From: NBLH01 sp050296515 | GTDB taxonomy: Bacteria; Bacteroidota; Bacteroidia; Bacteroidales; NBLH01 | NCBI GenBank assembly: GCA_050296515.1 | Contig: JBNKRJ010000023.1 | Location: 62,001-126,000 of the forward strand | Length of the DNA stretch: 64,000 nt | Direction of reading: 5' to 3' | Shown here: piece by piece, positions 60,299 through 64,000 of the stretch | Layout: each line of letters begins with the position of its first letter | How positions within the stretch are numbered: position 1 is the stretch's first letter | Made by a program: the position numbers and the translations under genes | The notes under the pieces: model-generated | What the model saw: the letters and a program-made list of their open reading frames with translations, nothing else | Database searches by the model: none | What the model was told of the DNA's origin: nothing

Positions 60299-63019
60299 CT
60301 ATATTTTAAAACCAATTACCAATACATCATCAATTTGTCGGTTTTCTCCTCTCCATTTATCAAAAGCGTTTTCGACAATTCGCTTTTGTTCAGACATTGA
60401 CTTATCAGAATGAATTGCTAACATGTTTTTGAATCTCTTAGCCATAAATTTTCTTCCGTGTTTGCCACCAAACTGGTCGGGGAAACCATCAGAGAAAATA
60501 TAACATAGATCACCATCTCTTAATTGAACGGAATGGTTCGTAAAAGTAGATTTTTCATTGTAAAAGATGCCAATTGGCATATCATCGGCCTTCACATTTA
60601 TTATTTCAATTTCATTACCATGCTCTCGTACAATCAGTAGGGGGTTGTTCGCACCTGCAAATTGCACTACGTTTGTTTTTTTATCAATTACACACAGCGC
60701 AATATCCATTCCGTCTTTAGCCTCGCCTTCCTTACCCGTTTGTCTAAGTGAATTTTTAACGCTTTCTCTTAGCCAGTTAAGAATTTTGCCAGCAGTAATT
60801 TCACTTTCTTCCATTTGACCGGCAATCTCATTTAAAAAGGTCATTCCCAGCATGCTCATAAACCCTCCTGGAACACCATGCCCAGTACAATCTGCTGCTG
60901 CTATTAAGATTTTATCACCTTTTTGTGTTGCCCAGTAAAAGTCGCCACTAACAATATCTTTTGGTCTAAACATAATGAAATGTTCCGGCAATAGTTTCTT
61001 TAAATATTCCTCTGGCGGCAATACAGCTTCCTGAATTTTTTGGGCGTATATAATGCTGTCTGTTATCTTTTGTTTCTGTCTGGTAATTTCTTCTTCTGCA
61101 AGCTTAATCTTGGTAATATCAGCATCAATTGCAATGTATTTTCTTAAAGCACCATCGTCGCTAAAAATAGGCGTCATGGTAGTTTGAATCCATATCATCC
61201 GACCTGCCTTTGTTGCTGTTTTTGCAGAGTAGTTAATAGAACGCTTTTCTTTTATAGCAATTTGTAAATGCTCTCTCAATCGTGGGTTCAAACTTGTTTT
61301 AAACATGTTTGTTCCATATTCTTTTTTAAATTCATCAAAAGTCAATCCAAGCATTCTGGTAAAGCCCTCGTTTACCCATTCAATTTCCCCATCTACATCT
61401 GCAATTATTACAGAATTGTCAGTTCTACTTGCAACTAGAGAAAGTTTTTCTAGTTCAACATTTTGTTGCTCAAGTTCTTCAGCCTGGCGAGAAATTTCCA
61501 GGTTTTTTCTAATAATTTCCTCTTCCGCTTCTTTGATCTTTGAAATGTCGGAATCTATAAGTACCAATTTAGAAACTTCCCCGTCACTGCTTACAATTGG
61601 AGTAAGTGTTGTCTGTGACCATTTTTCATTATTTTCTTTTGTGGTGACAGCTGATTCATATATCACAGGGCGTTTTTCATTCAGGCAAATACGCATTAAG
61701 TCATCAATATCAGGTCGTTTACTCGCTTTGTAAATATCCTGACCCATATCCTTTTTAAGTGTTTCCAGCGTATAGCCGTACATTTTTGTAAAACCAACGT
61801 TAACCCATTCAAAACGTCCAAGGGTGTCTAAAATAATAACGGCATTTGAAGTTTCGCTTGCAACAATTGATAGTTTTTCAAGTTCTTTATTAATTGCTTC
61901 AAGCTCATAAGTTTTCTCTTCAATTTCCTTTTTCTGTTGAGCAAGAACTTTGTTGTCCCTCTTCTTAATCCGGTATCCTCTAAAAATGAAAAACAACATG
62001 ACCAAAAAGATGAATAATATTACAACGCCTATTAAAACAATATTTTTGTAAATTAATATTGTTCCACTTTGTGTCGCAATTTCAATATCCATATCATTTA
62101 TGCGATCTTGTTTCTCTTTTAGTTCATTATTAATTGCTTGAAGCTCAAGCGTTTTTTGCTCAACAGCTTTAACTTTTTCTGTAATTTCTTTTTCTTTATT
62201 CTCTAAGTCTTTTAGACTTTTATCAAGCTCCTCCTTTGTTTTTTTCGAATTTTCTTCAATTTTGAGTAGTTCAGCTCGTTGATTTTTTAATTTTTTTTCC
62301 TGCGCTACAATATCATCAGCCTGAGATAGTAATTTTTCTTTTTGGGCCTCCAGCTCTTTTTGTTGTTTTTTTATATCTTCTTGCTGATCTTCAATTAGTT
62401 TTTTCTGTTTATCAATTTGGGTTTGCTGATTTTTAACTTTACGTTTTTCTTCCCTCAGGTTTTTTTCAGATTCATCAAAAAGAACTCTTGTGCTGATGAT
62501 TGTTCCCCCAAGTTGAGAGATTCTTGGATCATATCCTACATTAGCCTCTTTCAAGTTTTCTGGGTTCAACTCAAAAGTATAATTGGATCCTTTCTTAACA
62601 AAGTTGATCATTATACTTTTTTTCAGCTCATATTCTTCGGTTATAAGAGCAGTGTTGTAGCCTTTTATTTTGCTTTTTACAGTGTTAAATTGAGCATCTT
62701 GAGATTTAGGTATGAAAAGCATATGCGTTTCTTTGATTTCGGCAACGCTTTTAAAATCAATTACTTCAATGAATATAACTTTTTCATAACCATCTTTTGT
62801 AATCTTTTTTAGTTGAGTTAAAAAGCTCTGTGAACCATTTAATACACCAATTTTGATAAGTTCAATGTCGGCATCATTTTCCCATCTGAGGTATATACCA
62901 AGATCAAATAAATATTTGGCGATTTGCTTATCGCGTGTACTTTGGGCATTAACATTACCAAAGAGTTGTAATGAGAAAAGTAGAATAATCAGTACAAATG
63001 CTTTAATTTTTATTCTCAT
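60299..63019 (-). CDS. YfiR-PAS-PAS sensor with SpoIIE/PP2C phosphatase output
   Basis: A 906-residue sensor. A signal peptide (ends about NVNAQ) precedes a YfiR-like (DUF4154) periplasmic domain (about 28-185; DKQIAKYLFDLGIYLRWEND, ISQLGGTIISTRVLFDES). A long coiled coil (about 185-315), a membrane span (about 325-347), two PAS domains (about 385-500 and 510-630; WVNVGFTKMYGYTLETLKKD, WVNEGFTRMLGLTFDEFKK) and a PP2C domain (about 650-906) follow. Catalytic motifs AADCTGHGVPGGF, DGMDIALC and FSDGFPDQFGG are intact. It probably passes an envelope or redox signal to Ser/Thr dephosphorylation. Confidence 0.9.
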   Translation of the reverse strand: MRIKIKAFVLIILLFSLQLFGNVNAQSTRDKQIAKYLFDLGIYLRWENDADIELIKIGVLNGSQSFLTQLKKITKDGYEKVIFIEVIDFKSVAEIKETHMLFIPKSQDAQFNTVKSKIKGYNTALITEEYELKKSIMINFVKKGSNYTFELNPENLKEANVGYDPRISQLGGTIISTRVLFDESEKNLREEKRKVKNQQTQIDKQKKLIEDQQEDIKKQQKELEAQKEKLLSQADDIVAQEKKLKNQRAELLKIEENSKKTKEELDKSLKDLENKEKEITEKVKAVEQKTLELQAINNELKEKQDRINDMDIEIATQSGTILIYKNIVLIGVVILFIFLVMLFFIFRGYRIKKRDNKVLAQQKKEIEEKTYELEAINKELEKLSIVASETSNAVIILDTLGRFEWVNVGFTKMYGYTLETLKKDMGQDIYKASKRPDIDDLMRICLNEKRPVIYESAVTTKENNEKWSQTTLTPIVSSDGEVSKLVLIDSDISKIKEAEEEIIRKNLEISRQAEELEQQNVELEKLSLVASRTDNSVIIADVDGEIEWVNEGFTRMLGLTFDEFKKEYGTNMFKTSLNPRLREHLQIAIKEKRSINYSAKTATKAGRMIWIQTTMTPIFSDDGALRKYIAIDADITKIKLAEEEITRQKQKITDSIIYAQKIQEAVLPPEEYLKKLLPEHFIMFRPKDIVSGDFYWATQKGDKILIAAADCTGHGVPGGFMSMLGMTFLNEIAGQMEESEITAGKILNWLRESVKNSLRQTGKEGEAKDGMDIALCVIDKKTNVVQFAGANNPLLIVREHGNEIEIINVKADDMPIGIFYNEKSTFTNHSVQLRDGDLCYIFSDGFPDQFGGKHGRKFMAKRFKNMLAIHSDKSMSEQKRIVENAFDKWRGENRQIDDVLVIGFKI

Positions 63020-63216
63020 TCTGTTTTATTAAAAGCTACTGTAAAATTAATTCGCTCTTACTCAAATATTTGACAAAAATTAAACTTTTATTTATAAATG
63101 ACAAATATTTTTTACATAATTTCTGAATTTTCTATCAAAAAATATGTTTTCAGTTTTTATATAACAAGCTTTGTACCAAATTTTTTCATTAAATCGTTTT
63201 TGTTTTTTGGTAATTA

Positions 63217-63900
63217 TTAAACAGGAACTGATGTTTTCCAAAGCCTGTAGAATTCATCAAGATAACGTTTTACGGCAAAAGAATCATTTAAAATCAGTAA
63301 ATTTTCCTGATTGTATAAACCTGCACTTCTTGTCCAGTTATAACTGCCTGTAAGAAGTTGTTTTTGATCTGCAATAGCAAACTTGTGGTGCATGTGGTGC
63401 CTTGAATCATCCACTTTTATTTGTATTCCGGCGTCAGAAAGTTCCTGAATATCTGAACCTTTATCGAATTGCTTTTCATTGTCGGTAATTATTTTAATGT
63501 CTATACCTTCTTCATATTTGTTCAATATTTCTTTGCTTATTTCATTATCGCTAATGGTGAAAACACATATGAACAAGCTGGTTTTGGCAGACCTTATAAA
63601 ATCAATGATACTTGATGTACAATCGTTTACAGGAGAGAATTTAATATCAGTAACTTTATATATGTTTGATTTTAAATCATTTATAATGTTTGCAATTGAT
63701 TGTAGCCAGTCAACTAAAAAATAGTCAGAATCATTTTTTATCCCTATTCTAAATAAATCAAACGCTTTTTTTAATAGAAAATTTAGATCTTCGTGTTCTA
63801 GATTTGATGCCTCAGCTTTTGTTTTAAATAACCTTTTAGCGTTTTTATCAAGTATTTTCTTTGCATATGTTTCCTCAATTATTTTTTCAATTTCATCCAT
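63217..63900 (-). CDS. Phospholipase D-like domain protein
   Basis: A 227-residue protein. The C-terminal two thirds form a single PLD domain with the HKD motif His171-x-Lys173-x4-Asp178 in MHHKFAIAD, followed by QLLTGSYNWT (the Ser of GSYN is conserved). The N-terminal 90 residues are helical and hydrophilic. Single-HKD members act as dimers and include nucleases and phosphodiesterases. No signal peptide is seen, so it is cytoplasmic. The 3' end of its upstream neighbour is outside the window. Confidence 0.85.
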   Translation of the reverse strand: MDEIEKIIEETYAKKILDKNAKRLFKTKAEASNLEHEDLNFLLKKAFDLFRIGIKNDSDYFLVDWLQSIANIINDLKSNIYKVTDIKFSPVNDCTSSIIDFIRSAKTSLFICVFTISDNEISKEILNKYEEGIDIKIITDNEKQFDKGSDIQELSDAGIQIKVDDSRHHMHHKFAIADQKQLLTGSYNWTRSAGLYNQENLLILNDSFAVKRYLDEFYRLWKTSVPV

Positions 63901-64000
63901 TTTTTTACTTGTTTAAATTTTAGTTAAGTAATTGATATTTATTCACTTTTCTTAAACTATTTATATGGAATTCATGAGCTTCGCAAGGTTAAACATATTC

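Noticed and set aside
1..64000. CRISPR arrays, rRNA, intact tRNA, transposase, prophage genes
   Set aside because: None seen on either strand.

Overview
The window reads as chromosomal DNA of an anaerobic or facultatively anaerobic member of the Bacteroidota, most likely near the Marinilabiliales/Bacteroidales. The evidence is an AT-rich composition, many promoters of the Bacteroidota form TAnnTTTG, almost no Shine-Dalgarno sequences, a SusC/SusD pair, a complete Rnf operon, an [FeFe]-hydrogenase maturase (HydE) and several Bacteroidota-typical families (DUF5777, DUF5063, START-like, PD40/OmpA). I see no insertion sequence, prophage, CRISPR array, rRNA or intact tRNA.

Left part (1-11 kb). 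The N-terminal part of a SWIM-type protein and a 1032-residue WGR/HEAT-repeat protein form a minus-strand pair cut by the window edge. They probably belong to a MoxR/VWA/DUF5682/SWIM system. Then come a DsbA-like protein, a DUF1289 protein and a rhodanese (plus), a START-like protein and a membrane/coiled-coil protein (minus), a seven-bladed propeller protein, an FGE-fold protein, a PagL-like lipid A deacylase candidate, an RNase D-like exonuclease and a DUF5063 protein.

Middle left (11.5-28 kb). Almost everything is on the minus strand. There are two very large membrane sensors with a propeller input and a SpoIIE/PP2C phosphatase output. A five-gene periplasmic electron-transfer-like operon holds an OB-fold protein, a cytochrome c, two YceI proteins and a DUF5777 barrel. 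A cupin oxygenase follows. A four-gene cell-envelope operon (SPOR protein, PD40/OmpA protein, 743-residue protein, PP2C sensor) closes the block.

Centre (28-41 kb). A divergent region with hairpins precedes rseC-rnfB-rnfC-rnfD-rnfG-rnfE-rnfA, the ion-translocating ferredoxin:NAD oxidoreductase. Then come glyA and an orphan susC/susD pair.

Right part (41-64 kb). This holds an acyltransferase, a nitrilase-family amidase, a small outer membrane barrel, a protein with two degenerate thioredoxin folds, a HAD phosphatase and a GNAT protein. Next are a Tyr/Asn/Ser-rich lipoprotein beside a FadL-like porin, a small membrane protein paralogous to one at 19 kb, recQ, guaB, three SurA/PpiC-type periplasmic chaperones, hydE, an ECF sigma factor with a 60-residue protein behind it, a third SpoIIE/PP2C sensor (YfiR-PAS-PAS) and a PLD-family protein.

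Themes: redox energy conservation (Rnf, HydE, YceI/cytochrome cluster), outer-membrane biogenesis (SurA-like trio, FadL, SusCD, OmpA/SPOR) and an expansion of one-component PP2C sensors. The least-described candidates are the SWIM/WGR-HEAT pair at the edge, the YceI-DUF5777-cytochrome operon, the SPOR-OmpA-743aa-PP2C operon and the leader elements upstream of rnf.
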